IMG/VR virus record: IMGVR_UViG_3300035698_015048
Location: 1-49,143 of that record
Origin: a virus
Direction: 5' to 3' (one strand)
Length of the DNA: 49,143 nt
The notes beneath the pieces were generated by a model that was not told the origin of the DNA, searched no databases, and saw nothing but the letters and a program-made list of their open reading frames with translations. The position numbers and the translations under genes were made by a program. Within the stretch, counting starts at the first letter, position 1. The number at the start of each line of letters is the position of its first letter. This document shows, one piece after another, positions 19,947-28,624 of this stretch.

Positions 19947-20560
19947 TGAATTTTGTCGGCATAGATATGGCCCTCAATAGTACTGCGATCAGTAAAAGCG
20001 AGATTACCTGTAAAGCAGATTTTGTGTTTATTGACTCTTCGAAATTACGCGCATATCCGAGGATCATAAACAATGTTGAACACATAAGCAATTTCTTGAA
20101 GGGTTATGACGTAAGTGATACGTTAGTTGCTGTTGAGGGCTATGCCTTTGCTGGTAGTGGTAGAGGATTAGATATAGCTGAAAACGGAGGATGCATTAGG
20201 CGCATGGTTTGGGAAGTAGGATTTACTTTAATGGTTATTTCACCTCCTTCACTTAAAAAATATGTCACAGGGTTCGGTGGCGCAGATAAAAATGACATGT
20301 TGGATGTAGCGGTTGATAGTTTTAATTTCAATCCAATTTTCCTTGAGGGTTACAAAAAAACAGATGACATAGTTGATTCGTACCTTATCGGTAATGCTGC
20401 CAAACACATCTATTTAGGAAACGAATCAGAGATAAAATTTGATATATTCAAACAGGAAGAATCAGTATTCAATTTTATAGAAGCTTTACATAATAAAACA
20501 TACGGCAAAAAGAAAAAGAAAAAGAAAAGAAAGAAAAAAGATGAAAAAATTAATAGTTGA
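19946..20560 (+). CDS. RuvC-like Holliday-junction resolvase
   Basis: The 204-residue protein has the RNase H-fold of RuvC-type resolvases: FVGIDMAL with Asp7, VAVEGYAFA with Glu64, PSLKKYVTGFGGADKNDM and DDIVDSYLI with the last catalytic aspartates (about 141 and 144). It resembles the short RuvC homologues of phages. It would cut branched DNA, for example before packaging. The C terminus is an unusual lysine tract (about twelve basic residues in fourteen) that may hold DNA. Confidence 0.8.
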   Translation: MNFVGIDMALNSTAISKSEITCKADFVFIDSSKLRAYPRIINNVEHISNFLKGYDVSDTLVAVEGYAFAGSGRGLDIAENGGCIRRMVWEVGFTLMVISPPSLKKYVTGFGGADKNDMLDVAVDSFNFNPIFLEGYKKTDDIVDSYLIGNAAKHIYLGNESEIKFDIFKQEESVFNFIEALHNKTYGKKKKKKKRKKKDEKINS

Positions 20561-20777
20561 TGGAACTCCATATTGGTACAGAATTGAAAATGCTGCAAAA
20601 TTAACTCTTGGCGTATTTTATCGTGAAGATAAAAAGGACAAATCATATCATGTTGTTAATTTAATTTTTAAGGATTCAGAAGTTACGGAAGGTCATGTCG
20701 AGTATTTTTTCAAAACCAAAGAAGTTCAAGAGAAAGTAAACGCCGGAATAAAGGCGATTCGTTTTGGACAGGAATGA
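20541..20777 (+). CDS. Hypothetical protein
   Basis: A 78-residue product whose ATG lies within the lysine tract of the resolvase gene. It seems alpha-beta (TPYWYRIENAAKLTLGVFY; YHVVNLIFKDSEV). No family recognised. The purine-rich tract AAAGAAAAAAG upstream doubles as its ribosome site. Confidence 0.6.
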   Translation: MKKLIVDGTPYWYRIENAAKLTLGVFYREDKKDKSYHVVNLIFKDSEVTEGHVEYFFKTKEVQEKVNAGIKAIRFGQE

Positions 20778-20781
20778 TCCA

Positions 20782-21036
20782 ATGTACTTTAGCTTTGAGT
20801 TGGATCGATATAAAGATCCACATACTTATGCTTACTTCCATGTTTTAAAGACTCTCTATGGAGATGGTTTTGATTTGGAAAGTTTAATTGTTAAATCTGG
20901 GATATTTCACATTTTCGACACACTAAAAGAAGCTGGAACGGTAAATAGCTCAGAAATACTTGACAACATTGATCAGTACATTGGAGATGGCTTTGACGTT
21001 AGTACAGAATATTATGATAGATATGGATATAATTGA
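20782..21036 (+). CDS. Hypothetical protein
   Basis: The 84-residue acidic protein starts at the ATG at 20782, with AGGA eight bases upstream; a TTG further upstream would overlap the previous gene. It is rich in aspartate and tyrosine and largely helical. No family recognised. It precedes the glycosyltransferase genes by 18 bases. Confidence 0.6.
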   Translation: MYFSFELDRYKDPHTYAYFHVLKTLYGDGFDLESLIVKSGIFHIFDTLKEAGTVNSSEILDNIDQYIGDGFDVSTEYYDRYGYN

Positions 21037-21054
21037 TCTAATTAGGAGAAGTAG

Positions 21055-22812
21055 ATGAAGATTTCAGTTTTGATGCCAATATTTAGTTTTGGAGCTAAGA
21101 ATAGTTTAATGTCTACCTTTGCTTCGATAGCTAAGGAATTGCAAGGAATTCAGGCAGAGATTTTAGTAGCAGATAATGTAACATTTCAGGATGAGGATAA
21201 AAAGTTCTTAAAAGAACTTGAACAAAATAATATTATAACGATATATCCCTGGAGTGGGAAGTTTCGTCCAGCTAAAATCCTTAACTTTTTAGCACAAAAA
21301 GCCAAAGGTGAATACCTTTATTTCACCCATGCAGATTCTACTATATCGGATGATTTCTTCTCTAAAATGTTCGAATCTATTAAAAATTATGAGAATCCGT
21401 TAGGTGTTATTGGTCCAAATGTGGACGATATTAATGGTGCCTCCAAATATGGTATTTTCATGAATGAAAAATATGAACCAGCACCAATAGGGTCTTGTCC
21501 TAAAGGTGTTATCAGTGTTGATGCTGTTCCTTGGAATGGAATGATGATAAGAGCAGATCTATTCAAAGAGGTTGACGGTTTTGACGAATCGTATATTCAG
21601 AAATATTTTGACGTAGATTTGTGTCTGAGACTCAAAGAAAAGGGATTAGAAGTTGGAGTTTATTCCCAAATTAAGATAATTCATGTAGGATTTTGGAAGT
21701 TAAGAGAAAAGAGAAGTTATGCGCTACAAGATTACAAGAACTTTTTGCGTAAACATAACTCAATAGAAATTGATCATTCTTTTGAAGAGAGAATTTTAAT
21801 TGTAAAATTGATGACTATGGGTGATTGTATATGTGCAATTCCTGCAATTAAAAAAGTAAGAGAAGAAAACCCAGACGCAATTATAGACTTGTTAACTACA
21901 GACGTTTATAAAGAAATCTTCCAGAATTTTGATTTTTACGATAATTTGTATAGCGTTCCTGGAATGAATAAAGAAAAATACAATAAAAGAATGCCAGAAT
22001 ACAATTTCTACGATACGGTCACATCAATTGCCATTAATTCGAAATCTTATGATAGGGTTTTGGAATTGAACGCTTTAGATCATCCAGGAGAGTACAAAAG
22101 AACTGGGATGAGTCTTGTTGAATATTATGCTATGTGTGCAGATGTTACACTAAATAAAGAAGATTTAAAGCCAGAGATGAGATGGACTAAAAGCGATGAA
22201 GATTTTGTAGATACTTTTCTTGACTCATATAGATTCAGAGATAAGATTGCAATTCACATGAATGCAGGATGGGATCTGAAAAACTGGGGAAAGAAAAATT
22301 ATGAAGAACTTATTAAGTTGTTGAAGAATGGTTTAGAAGATCCGGTGTTTTTCGTCCTTGGAAATACAGATGATATAAGTGGAGAATCAATCGTTAATGT
22401 AGCTGACATATTTTCTTTTAATCAATTTGCATATTTTCTTAAGAACATGAATTGCTTAGTAGGGCCAGATTCAGGGTTTAGACATATCGCCTCTACGGTG
22501 GATTGTCCAAGTGTAGGGATATTTGGTTGTGCTAATCCTGCTGTAGCATTTTCTTATTCTAAATATAGTATTGATATTTTGCCTGGTTCTGGATGTGAAA
22601 CTCCTTGTTTAATGACGACATGCGAGAAGTATGGTCCTGGTAAGAGTTGTACGCCTAATGTTAATCCTGAAATAGTTAGACAGTTAGTACTTTTTATTAT
22701 TGCAAATCACAGAGAATTTACGGGAGTCAAGAATTTAATGATAGATCAACATCCCGCAAATGTGAAATTCGATGATTGGGAATGGAAATTTTATAAGGAA
22801 ATTAAACGATGA
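21055..22812 (+). CDS. Fused GT2-GT9 glycosyltransferase
   Basis: The 585-residue protein joins two enzymes. Residues 1 to about 225 are a GT-A glycosyltransferase (family 2): KISVLMPIF start, YLYFTHADST with the metal-binding acid motif, and VPWNGMMIRADLF...GFDESY. From about 246 (RILIVKLMTMGDCICAIPAIKKV) to 560 it is a GT-B enzyme of the heptosyltransferase-like family 9, including AIHMNAGW and VGPDSGFRHIASTVDCPSVGIFG. It likely adds two sugars in sequence to one acceptor: host glycan, virion protein or modified DNA. AGGAGAAGTAG precedes the ATG; it overlaps the next gene by four bases. Confidence 0.88.
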   Translation: MKISVLMPIFSFGAKNSLMSTFASIAKELQGIQAEILVADNVTFQDEDKKFLKELEQNNIITIYPWSGKFRPAKILNFLAQKAKGEYLYFTHADSTISDDFFSKMFESIKNYENPLGVIGPNVDDINGASKYGIFMNEKYEPAPIGSCPKGVISVDAVPWNGMMIRADLFKEVDGFDESYIQKYFDVDLCLRLKEKGLEVGVYSQIKIIHVGFWKLREKRSYALQDYKNFLRKHNSIEIDHSFEERILIVKLMTMGDCICAIPAIKKVREENPDAIIDLLTTDVYKEIFQNFDFYDNLYSVPGMNKEKYNKRMPEYNFYDTVTSIAINSKSYDRVLELNALDHPGEYKRTGMSLVEYYAMCADVTLNKEDLKPEMRWTKSDEDFVDTFLDSYRFRDKIAIHMNAGWDLKNWGKKNYEELIKLLKNGLEDPVFFVLGNTDDISGESIVNVADIFSFNQFAYFLKNMNCLVGPDSGFRHIASTVDCPSVGIFGCANPAVAFSYSKYSIDILPGSGCETPCLMTTCEKYGPGKSCTPNVNPEIVRQLVLFIIANHREFTGVKNLMIDQHPANVKFDDWEWKFYKEIKR

Positions 22813-23600
22813 ACTTGGAAAAATTCGCACTAAATAGAGATTTTATTAATTATGATGATGTAGACAATGGAGATATTGGGGTGGTAATTTCTTGTTATAA
22901 TCAGGAAAATACTGTTCCTTTTACCATTCATTCCTTACAAAAAGATGGATTTACAGATATAGTTGTTGCTGATGACGCTTCTACGGATGGGAGTGTTGAG
23001 GCAGCTAAAAAAATGGGAGTTAAGGTTTTAGTCAATAATTGCAAGAGTAGTAACTTTAACGCGGCTAAGATGTGCAATGTTGGTATTAAAAATATTGAAT
23101 CTGAATATGTAATGTTTATTGATGCGGATTGTTTCGTAGCTCCAGGACTGAGAGATATGGCATTAAGTTCTATAGATAGAATGCATATGCTTTCATTTGG
23201 AGTGAGAAGAATCAATGATCCAAGAGATTTAAATAAATGGGAACCATCTGGAAGAGAAAAATGGTTCGGATCTCCACATGCCTGGGATTGGATTTGGAGA
23301 GTTGGTATGGTAGTACCAAAAAGTGACCTTATGAAGATTCATGGATTTGATGAGAATTTTATTTGGTATGGAGCGGCAGAATCAGACATTGTAAGAAGAT
23401 TAGTGTATAATGGATATGTGAATGCGAAACAAATGCCAGATTCTCATATTTACCACATTGAACACAAGAAGTTCAGGCATCTGGAAAACAATAAAGATGC
23501 TGATACATCTGAAGGAAATATTTATTTTAACTCTAAAAATCCCGGTGTTGCTGTAGCGAATGTAAATAGGGAATGGGGCGTAGGTTATGATAAAGTATGA
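22809..23600 (+). CDS. Family 2 glycosyltransferase
   Basis: The 263-residue protein has GDIGVVISCYNQE, DIVVADDASTDGS and YVMFIDADC, the nucleotide-sugar and metal-binding elements of GT2. A C-terminal WGAAESD-type segment (GFDENFIWYGAAESDIVRRLVYNG) is like galactosyltransferase C-terminal domains. Its start overlaps the GT2-GT9 stop (ATGA), so both act in one pathway. The acceptor is unknown. Confidence 0.88.
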   Translation: MNLEKFALNRDFINYDDVDNGDIGVVISCYNQENTVPFTIHSLQKDGFTDIVVADDASTDGSVEAAKKMGVKVLVNNCKSSNFNAAKMCNVGIKNIESEYVMFIDADCFVAPGLRDMALSSIDRMHMLSFGVRRINDPRDLNKWEPSGREKWFGSPHAWDWIWRVGMVVPKSDLMKIHGFDENFIWYGAAESDIVRRLVYNGYVNAKQMPDSHIYHIEHKKFRHLENNKDADTSEGNIYFNSKNPGVAVANVNREWGVGYDKV

Positions 23601-23616
23601 TTTTTTCACGATAATA

Positions 23617-23635
23617 GTTAATTATTAATGTTAGG
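23617..23635 (+). promoter_or_regulatory. GTTAATTAT motif upstream of the second sigma-like gene
   Basis: GTTAATTATTAATGTTAGG lies after a run of six Ts, about 50 bases before the ATG at 23688. It shares its core with the motifs at 17031, 30281 and 36185. Candidate phage promoter that would start the packaging and head operon. Confidence 0.45.
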
Positions 23636-23687
23636 ACTATATTTTTTTTGTTACTTTTCCGAATATAGTTTATAAAGGATTTATAGA

Positions 23688-24254
23688 ATGATGAAATTCG
23701 ATAAAGAGCTTTGTTCTGATGCTGTTAGATCTATGGTTGAGATAGTCAGCACAAAAGCCAGCAGATTCAAGAACAAAATAGAAAGAGAAGAGTTAATACA
23801 AGAATCGTATGTGATATTATGTAATAATAAAGACATGATCATTAATCGATTCAATTCTAATGTATTGGCCTTTTGCAGATATGGATTAAAGAAGCATTTA
23901 TTGAATTATATCAGAAAAGAGAAAAAAGATCTAAGTTTTATTACATGTTCAATTAATGGATCAGAAATAAATCAATCAGATGTCGAGGGAATAATTTGGA
24001 ACAAAGGCGTATTCTCTGACATGATGTTAAAAATAGATTTACACGATTCGTTGACAATGGATAAAATATCTAAAAATTTAAAACCAATTGAAGAAAAATT
24101 CCTGATTTTGCATTATGTTAATGGATATAATTGCAGAGAAACTGCCAAGATAATTGGTGTAGTTCCACAAAGGCTCACCAAAGTAAAGAAAGATACCCTA
24201 GAAAAAATAAGAAAGGTTTTCCAAAAAGATGAGTCAAAAGAGAATGAAGTTTAA
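23688..24254 (+). CDS. Sigma-70-like factor 2
   Basis: The 188-residue protein has a region 2-like part (KIEREELIQESYVILCNNKDMI...FCRYGLKKHLLNYIRKEKK) and a clear region 4 helix-turn-helix (LKPIEEKFLILHYVNGYNCRETAKIIGVVPQRLTKVKKDTLEKIRK). Its size and layout match ECF-type sigma factors. Its place at the head of the packaging and virion gene block suggests it controls late transcription. Its sequence differs from that of the factor at 16054, so they may recognise different promoters. Confidence 0.75.
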   Translation: MMKFDKELCSDAVRSMVEIVSTKASRFKNKIEREELIQESYVILCNNKDMIINRFNSNVLAFCRYGLKKHLLNYIRKEKKDLSFITCSINGSEINQSDVEGIIWNKGVFSDMMLKIDLHDSLTMDKISKNLKPIEEKFLILHYVNGYNCRETAKIIGVVPQRLTKVKKDTLEKIRKVFQKDESKENEV

Positions 24255-24921
24255 TCCAGATGGAACACCTATTGTAGAGGTTGTCGAAGAGGTTTCCGAG
24301 AAAAAGGTTGAAATAAAAAGAAAAGGCAGACCAAAAGGAAGCAAAAATAAGAATCCAGTATCCACAATTAATAGTCGCACAAAATATAGTCAGACAGAAC
24401 AAGTAGATGATTTATCTGGATTGGATGAGAATAGCTTAAGTCATTTAGCGTTTGTTAAAGATATGTTCGGTCCAACTGGGAAAAAGAAATTTAAATACTA
24501 TGTCGATCAATATATTGGACATTTGGACGCATATGTACTAGATAAAGCCTCAGATAGAAATGATTTGCATCTATCCATTATGGAATTGATAAATCAAATC
24601 GATTTATACGAGAAAAAAATGAAAGACCCAGATCTGGATATATCGAAACCGTATTCAGAATCTGTGGCTAGATATAATAGTCTTAAAAAGAATCTTGCAA
24701 CTTCAAGGGTTGACAGGATTAAAATGGGAAAAGAAGAATCTGACTATAATTTCGCAACCATGATTAAGGATTTTAGAGCAGAGAGAAGAAAAGAACTTAT
24801 GGAAAGAAATGAAGGATTTTTAAAAGATGAGCTTGCAGAATCTGATAAGAAAGCGAAACGAGACAAGAATTTAATAGTTGAATCAGGTCTAGATAAGAAG
24901 ATAGCCAAAAAAGCAAAATAA
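24229..24921 (+). CDS. Putative small terminase subunit or DNA-binding packaging protein
   Basis: The 230-residue basic protein has an AT-hook-like KRKGRPKGSKNKN at about 30-43, followed by a helical region with a long coiled coil and a lysine-rich end. Small terminase subunits bind DNA and precede the large subunit; here only holin and one membrane protein genes lie between. No classic small-terminase signature is visible, so the call rests on position, basic charge and helical content. It overlaps the sigma-like gene by 26 bases. Confidence 0.5.
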   Translation: MSQKRMKFNPDGTPIVEVVEEVSEKKVEIKRKGRPKGSKNKNPVSTINSRTKYSQTEQVDDLSGLDENSLSHLAFVKDMFGPTGKKKFKYYVDQYIGHLDAYVLDKASDRNDLHLSIMELINQIDLYEKKMKDPDLDISKPYSESVARYNSLKKNLATSRVDRIKMGKEESDYNFATMIKDFRAERRKELMERNEGFLKDELAESDKKAKRDKNLIVESGLDKKIAKKAK

Positions 24922-24938
24922 ACGTAGAAGTTGGAGCA

Positions 24939-25367
24939 ATGTTAAAGAGTTTAGATATCAGTGGTGCGTTTCATTTATTGTCAATATTTTTAGTTTCTTT
25001 ATTCGGAAGCTTTGATTTGGTAATAGTATATCTTTTTGTGTCTATCGTTTTAGAATCGATATCCGTAATAGTCAAGTACGTTAAGACAGATCCCTCTGGA
25101 TTTAGCTTTAAGAAATTTATTTCAGGCTATTTTTGGAAGGTTGTAGTTTATGGTATTTTGGTTATTTCAGCTAATATTCTTGATCGTGTGATAGGTTTTG
25201 GTGATACTTCAATGAGAAACAATGTATGTGTTCTTTTGATATGCTTGGACTTTGTAAATATATTAACAAATGTAGGTAAAGCAGGATTCAAGAAGGAAGT
25301 TTCTCTTATTAAAGGTCTATTCAAAAATGCGAAAAATTTATTTAAGGATTACAAAGATGGTGATTAA
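24939..25367 (+). CDS. Holin (phage holin family 4-like)
   Basis: The 142-residue protein has about four hydrophobic segments and ends with a basic amphipathic tail. RNNVCVLLICLDFVNILTNVGKAG matches the conserved C-terminal part of holin family 4 (usually ending NExxSIxENxxxxG). It would open the inner membrane to time lysis. GGAG is only two bases from the ATG. The transglycosylase at 6475 is the only lysin in the window. Confidence 0.7.
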   Translation: MLKSLDISGAFHLLSIFLVSLFGSFDLVIVYLFVSIVLESISVIVKYVKTDPSGFSFKKFISGYFWKVVVYGILVISANILDRVIGFGDTSMRNNVCVLLICLDFVNILTNVGKAGFKKEVSLIKGLFKNAKNLFKDYKDGD

Positions 25368-26061
25368 CGCAAGAACTAGGGTTATTGCTCTTATAGCCTT
25401 GATTACAATGGCATCAATAGGTATACCTCATGTTTTCGATAACGGTCCAGAACGCATAGTTGCGATGGTGCTGTTGGGAGTACTCTCATTTTTATTGATA
25501 AACAAATTCCTATATGGGCCAATTAATAAAATAGCTAAGATGATAGACAATAGGTCTAACAATATTTTTGAACGAAATTATCAAATAAAAAAGATCAGCT
25601 TTGACCAAATGGATCAACTCGTAGTTTCTGTTAACGGGTTGATTTCTAATTTTATAGGCATGGATACCTACAAATCGATACAGATGATACACTATTATTC
25701 CATGATGACCTCCCCTAAAATAGTTAGCAACATAATGATAATTACTAAAACCAGCAATTATTCGAATGAATTAGATGTAGTTAATTGCAAAAAAGACATA
25801 AAAAACATAATCAAAATAATCAGAGAAAAGATATATAAGAGAAATGAAGTATTAGTTGCTTCTTGGATATTGGATATTTGCAGAAAAATAGAAGACAATA
25901 TGATGAATAGTTTCTCAACTGAGATCAGTAATTATATGGTCACAAGCGATAAAACGAATGATGAAAAAAAATTGCACCTTACAAAGAAATTAGAATTTTA
26001 TGTCAAGGAATACTATATTAGAGTCAATGAGGAAATAAAAAGACACTTCGATGCTAATTAA
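25357..26061 (+). CDS. Membrane protein of unknown function
   Basis: The 234-residue product starts at the ATG at 25357, 11 bases inside the holin gene. Two transmembrane segments (about 8-25 and 35-52) are followed by a long soluble helical domain rich in lysine and isoleucine. Its place between holin and terminase would suit a lysis regulator such as an antiholin or inner-membrane spanin, but no sequence feature proves it. It overlaps the terminase start by 11 bases. Confidence 0.6.
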   Translation: MVINARTRVIALIALITMASIGIPHVFDNGPERIVAMVLLGVLSFLLINKFLYGPINKIAKMIDNRSNNIFERNYQIKKISFDQMDQLVVSVNGLISNFIGMDTYKSIQMIHYYSMMTSPKIVSNIMIITKTSNYSNELDVVNCKKDIKNIIKIIREKIYKRNEVLVASWILDICRKIEDNMMNSFSTEISNYMVTSDKTNDEKKLHLTKKLEFYVKEYYIRVNEEIKRHFDAN

Positions 26062-28612
26062 ATCTCAAGAACCAACAGACATAGAAATAAAAGAATATTT
26101 TGAATGGTATGAGAATAGGCCAGTAGATGTAATCTATGATATTCTAGGTCAAACGTTATGGTGGGGTCAAAGACAGGTTGTCAGGAATTCATTTAGTGCT
26201 AGAAATCTTATGCTTATTTGGAATCGTGGATCTGGAAAAACTTTTATGGATGCACTAATAGCCGTAACAAGGGCAATAATGTTACCAGGTGAAAGAATAG
26301 TTTGCTCCTCATCAAGTTTTAGACAGTCTAAATTTATTTTCCAAGAAGTGGAAAAGATGCATGCAAATTCTGTTAATCTTCAACAGTGTTGTTCCTCTGA
26401 TCCGAGTAGGATGCCTGAAAATTGTATTCTGAAATTCAAGAATGGCTCCGTTATTTATGCAGTTCCATTGGGAGATGGCTGTTTAAGTGGGGATACACTT
26501 GTTACTTATGGTGATAGAATTGCAGATATGGATGATATAGGAAAAACAGTTTGGGGAAATGGAAAATTTAGAAAAACTGATGAACATTATTATAATGGAT
26601 TCAAAAAAACAAAGATAGTCAAAACTGGAAAAAAATATTCATTTGAATCAACTTTAAACCATAAAATGAAAATTTTAAGAGGAAATGGTATAAAATGGGT
26701 TAGAGCAGATGAGATGGTTATTGGTGATAAAATTTTAATAGACATAACAGAGAGATGGCATGAAGGTAATTTTGAATGTACAGAAGATCAGGCTTATGCG
26801 CTTGGGATGTGCCTAGATCATAAATGTATTCCAAAAACTATAATGTCTTCTTCTAAAAAGAATATGGCATCTTGCATAAGTGGAATTTTTGATTCCGATG
26901 GTACTTTACAGGTGAGCAACAGAAAAGGCGGAACAGCAATTTCTATCTCCTTAACAAGTACTAGCACGAAACTGGTTAAGCAGGTTCAGTTTATTTTGTT
27001 GCATTTTGGAATTGTTTCCACTTTGGTAAGTAGACAGAGAAGCGGGAAAAACTATGAATGTCATGATTTGATAATAACTGGTAAAAATGTTGAAAAATTT
27101 CACGAGAAAATAGGGTTTAAATTAAAAAGAAAATACGACAAAATTGAACAGGCTTTAAAGCTAAAAATAAGAGACAAATCGTATGTAGATGATATAAAAG
27201 AAACAGCAAATAAAGACATTTTTTATGATGAAATAGTTTCGATTGAAGATGGAGAATGTCATACTTATGATATGCATGTTCCAAGTGGACATGAATATTG
27301 TGCAAATGGATTTTTTAGCCATAATTCAAAGATTCGTGGCCTTAGAGCGGATACACTAATCGTTGATGAAGCTGCATTTGTTCCTGAGAATATTATTAAT
27401 GACGTTCTGTTGCCTACCATGAGTACTTCCAAGAACCCGATGGAAAATGTAGAACGCAAAAAAATGATTAAAAGAATGAAGTCAGAAGGCTTAGACACTA
27501 CCGAAATAGAGGAATTGGATGGACAAAGATGTACTATATTCTCTTCTACTGCATATTTTAGATTTAATCATTTATTTAAAACGTATAGTGATTGGAAGGG
27601 TAGACAAGAAGATGGAGATAGTAGATATAGAGTACATTCATTTAATTTCTTAGATCCACCAGAGGGCTTCTTGGATTTAGAAGAAATTGAGAAACAGATG
27701 GACAATCAGACTGAAATTAAGTTCATGATGGAAAATCTCAGTCTCTTTCCTAAAGATTCAAATAATTTCTATCCTGCTTCCCTTATAAATAAAATCAAAT
27801 CAAAAAACTGTAAAGTTATGTTGAAAGGGACAGAAAAAGGTATATATATCATAGGGGTTGACCCGGCCCGTTCCTCAGATAACTGCACAATTGCAGTATT
27901 CAAAGTGGAAGGTAGAGTTAAAAAACTAGTATTCTTGAAAGCTTTCAACAATAAGAGTTTCCCCTATGTAGCTGCTTATCTTAGAATGATGGTTGCTTTT
28001 TTTGATCCGGAAACTTTATCCATCGATAAGGGAGCTGGTGGTGGTGGAATGGCCCTTTTTGATGAGTTGAATCGTGAGGTTACTCATGACGATTTGGATA
28101 GAATGGTTGGAGAAGACAAGGGAGATATAGACCTTTCCGTGATAAAGCATTACGGACCAATTAGTGAAATAGAAGATACACCAAGTTCAGATTCATTGGT
28201 AAGCAATGCCAATAAATCAAAAAAGAGAATAATACAACTAGTTAACTTTACTCCTGAATGGATCAGTTCTGCTAATTTCTCTTTGAAATCTTCTATGACC
28301 AGCGAACAACCAACAGTCTTAATCCCTGAAATATTGGATGATAGCTGTTATGAAGACGATATGAACGCTAGTAAATACGACGATACTCTAGAAGAAATAC
28401 ATGAATTAGAGTCAGAACTTCAGAATATACAATTGAAGCAGAGTCGTGGTGGTAATTCGTTGCAGTTCGTGGCAGAAAATAGAGGAATTAAACGAGATAG
28501 ATATACTGCGTTTCTTATAGGTGCGCAAGCGTGTATGGAATATATTAAATTATCCGACAACAAGGAAGAGGCAGTTAAAACAGCTTCTCTAGCCGATGGT
28601 TGGTGGATGTAA
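26051..28612 (+). CDS. Terminase large subunit containing an intein
   Basis: The 853-codon gene encodes a DNA-packaging motor of 571 residues after removal of a 282-residue intein. The ATPase domain has a Walker A-like WNRGSGKT (57-64), Walker B LIVDEA (436-441 in the precursor) and a coupling SSTA motif. The nuclease domain starts with IYIIGVDPARSSDN, where Asp604 is the first metal ligand. The intein sits between GDG and SKIRG, just before Walker B. The motor translocates DNA into the prohead and cuts it. It is preceded by a membrane protein gene and followed by the portal gene. Confidence 0.93.
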   Translation: MLIKSQEPTDIEIKEYFEWYENRPVDVIYDILGQTLWWGQRQVVRNSFSARNLMLIWNRGSGKTFMDALIAVTRAIMLPGERIVCSSSSFRQSKFIFQEVEKMHANSVNLQQCCSSDPSRMPENCILKFKNGSVIYAVPLGDGCLSGDTLVTYGDRIADMDDIGKTVWGNGKFRKTDEHYYNGFKKTKIVKTGKKYSFESTLNHKMKILRGNGIKWVRADEMVIGDKILIDITERWHEGNFECTEDQAYALGMCLDHKCIPKTIMSSSKKNMASCISGIFDSDGTLQVSNRKGGTAISISLTSTSTKLVKQVQFILLHFGIVSTLVSRQRSGKNYECHDLIITGKNVEKFHEKIGFKLKRKYDKIEQALKLKIRDKSYVDDIKETANKDIFYDEIVSIEDGECHTYDMHVPSGHEYCANGFFSHNSKIRGLRADTLIVDEAAFVPENIINDVLLPTMSTSKNPMENVERKKMIKRMKSEGLDTTEIEELDGQRCTIFSSTAYFRFNHLFKTYSDWKGRQEDGDSRYRVHSFNFLDPPEGFLDLEEIEKQMDNQTEIKFMMENLSLFPKDSNNFYPASLINKIKSKNCKVMLKGTEKGIYIIGVDPARSSDNCTIAVFKVEGRVKKLVFLKAFNNKSFPYVAAYLRMMVAFFDPETLSIDKGAGGGGMALFDELNREVTHDDLDRMVGEDKGDIDLSVIKHYGPISEIEDTPSSDSLVSNANKSKKRIIQLVNFTPEWISSANFSLKSSMTSEQPTVLIPEILDDSCYEDDMNASKYDDTLEEIHELESELQNIQLKQSRGGNSLQFVAENRGIKRDRYTAFLIGAQACMEYIKLSDNKEEAVKTASLADGWWM
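26480..27325 (+). mobile_element. Intein with reduced LAGLIDADG endonuclease domain
   Basis: The element covers precursor residues 144-425. It begins with Cys1 (CLSGDTLVTYGD), has block B STLNHKMKI with its Thr-x-x-His, and ends with block F/G ECHTYDMHVPSGHEYCANGFFSHN followed by Ser+1, all needed for protein splicing. The second LAGLIDADG motif is clear (CISGIFDSDGTL, about 275-286). The first is cut short (YALGMCLDHK) and runs at once into the segment normally found just before the second motif. Most of the first endonuclease half therefore seems deleted; splicing should be intact and homing probably lost. Confidence 0.9.
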
Positions 28613-28624
28613 TAGGAGACGAAA

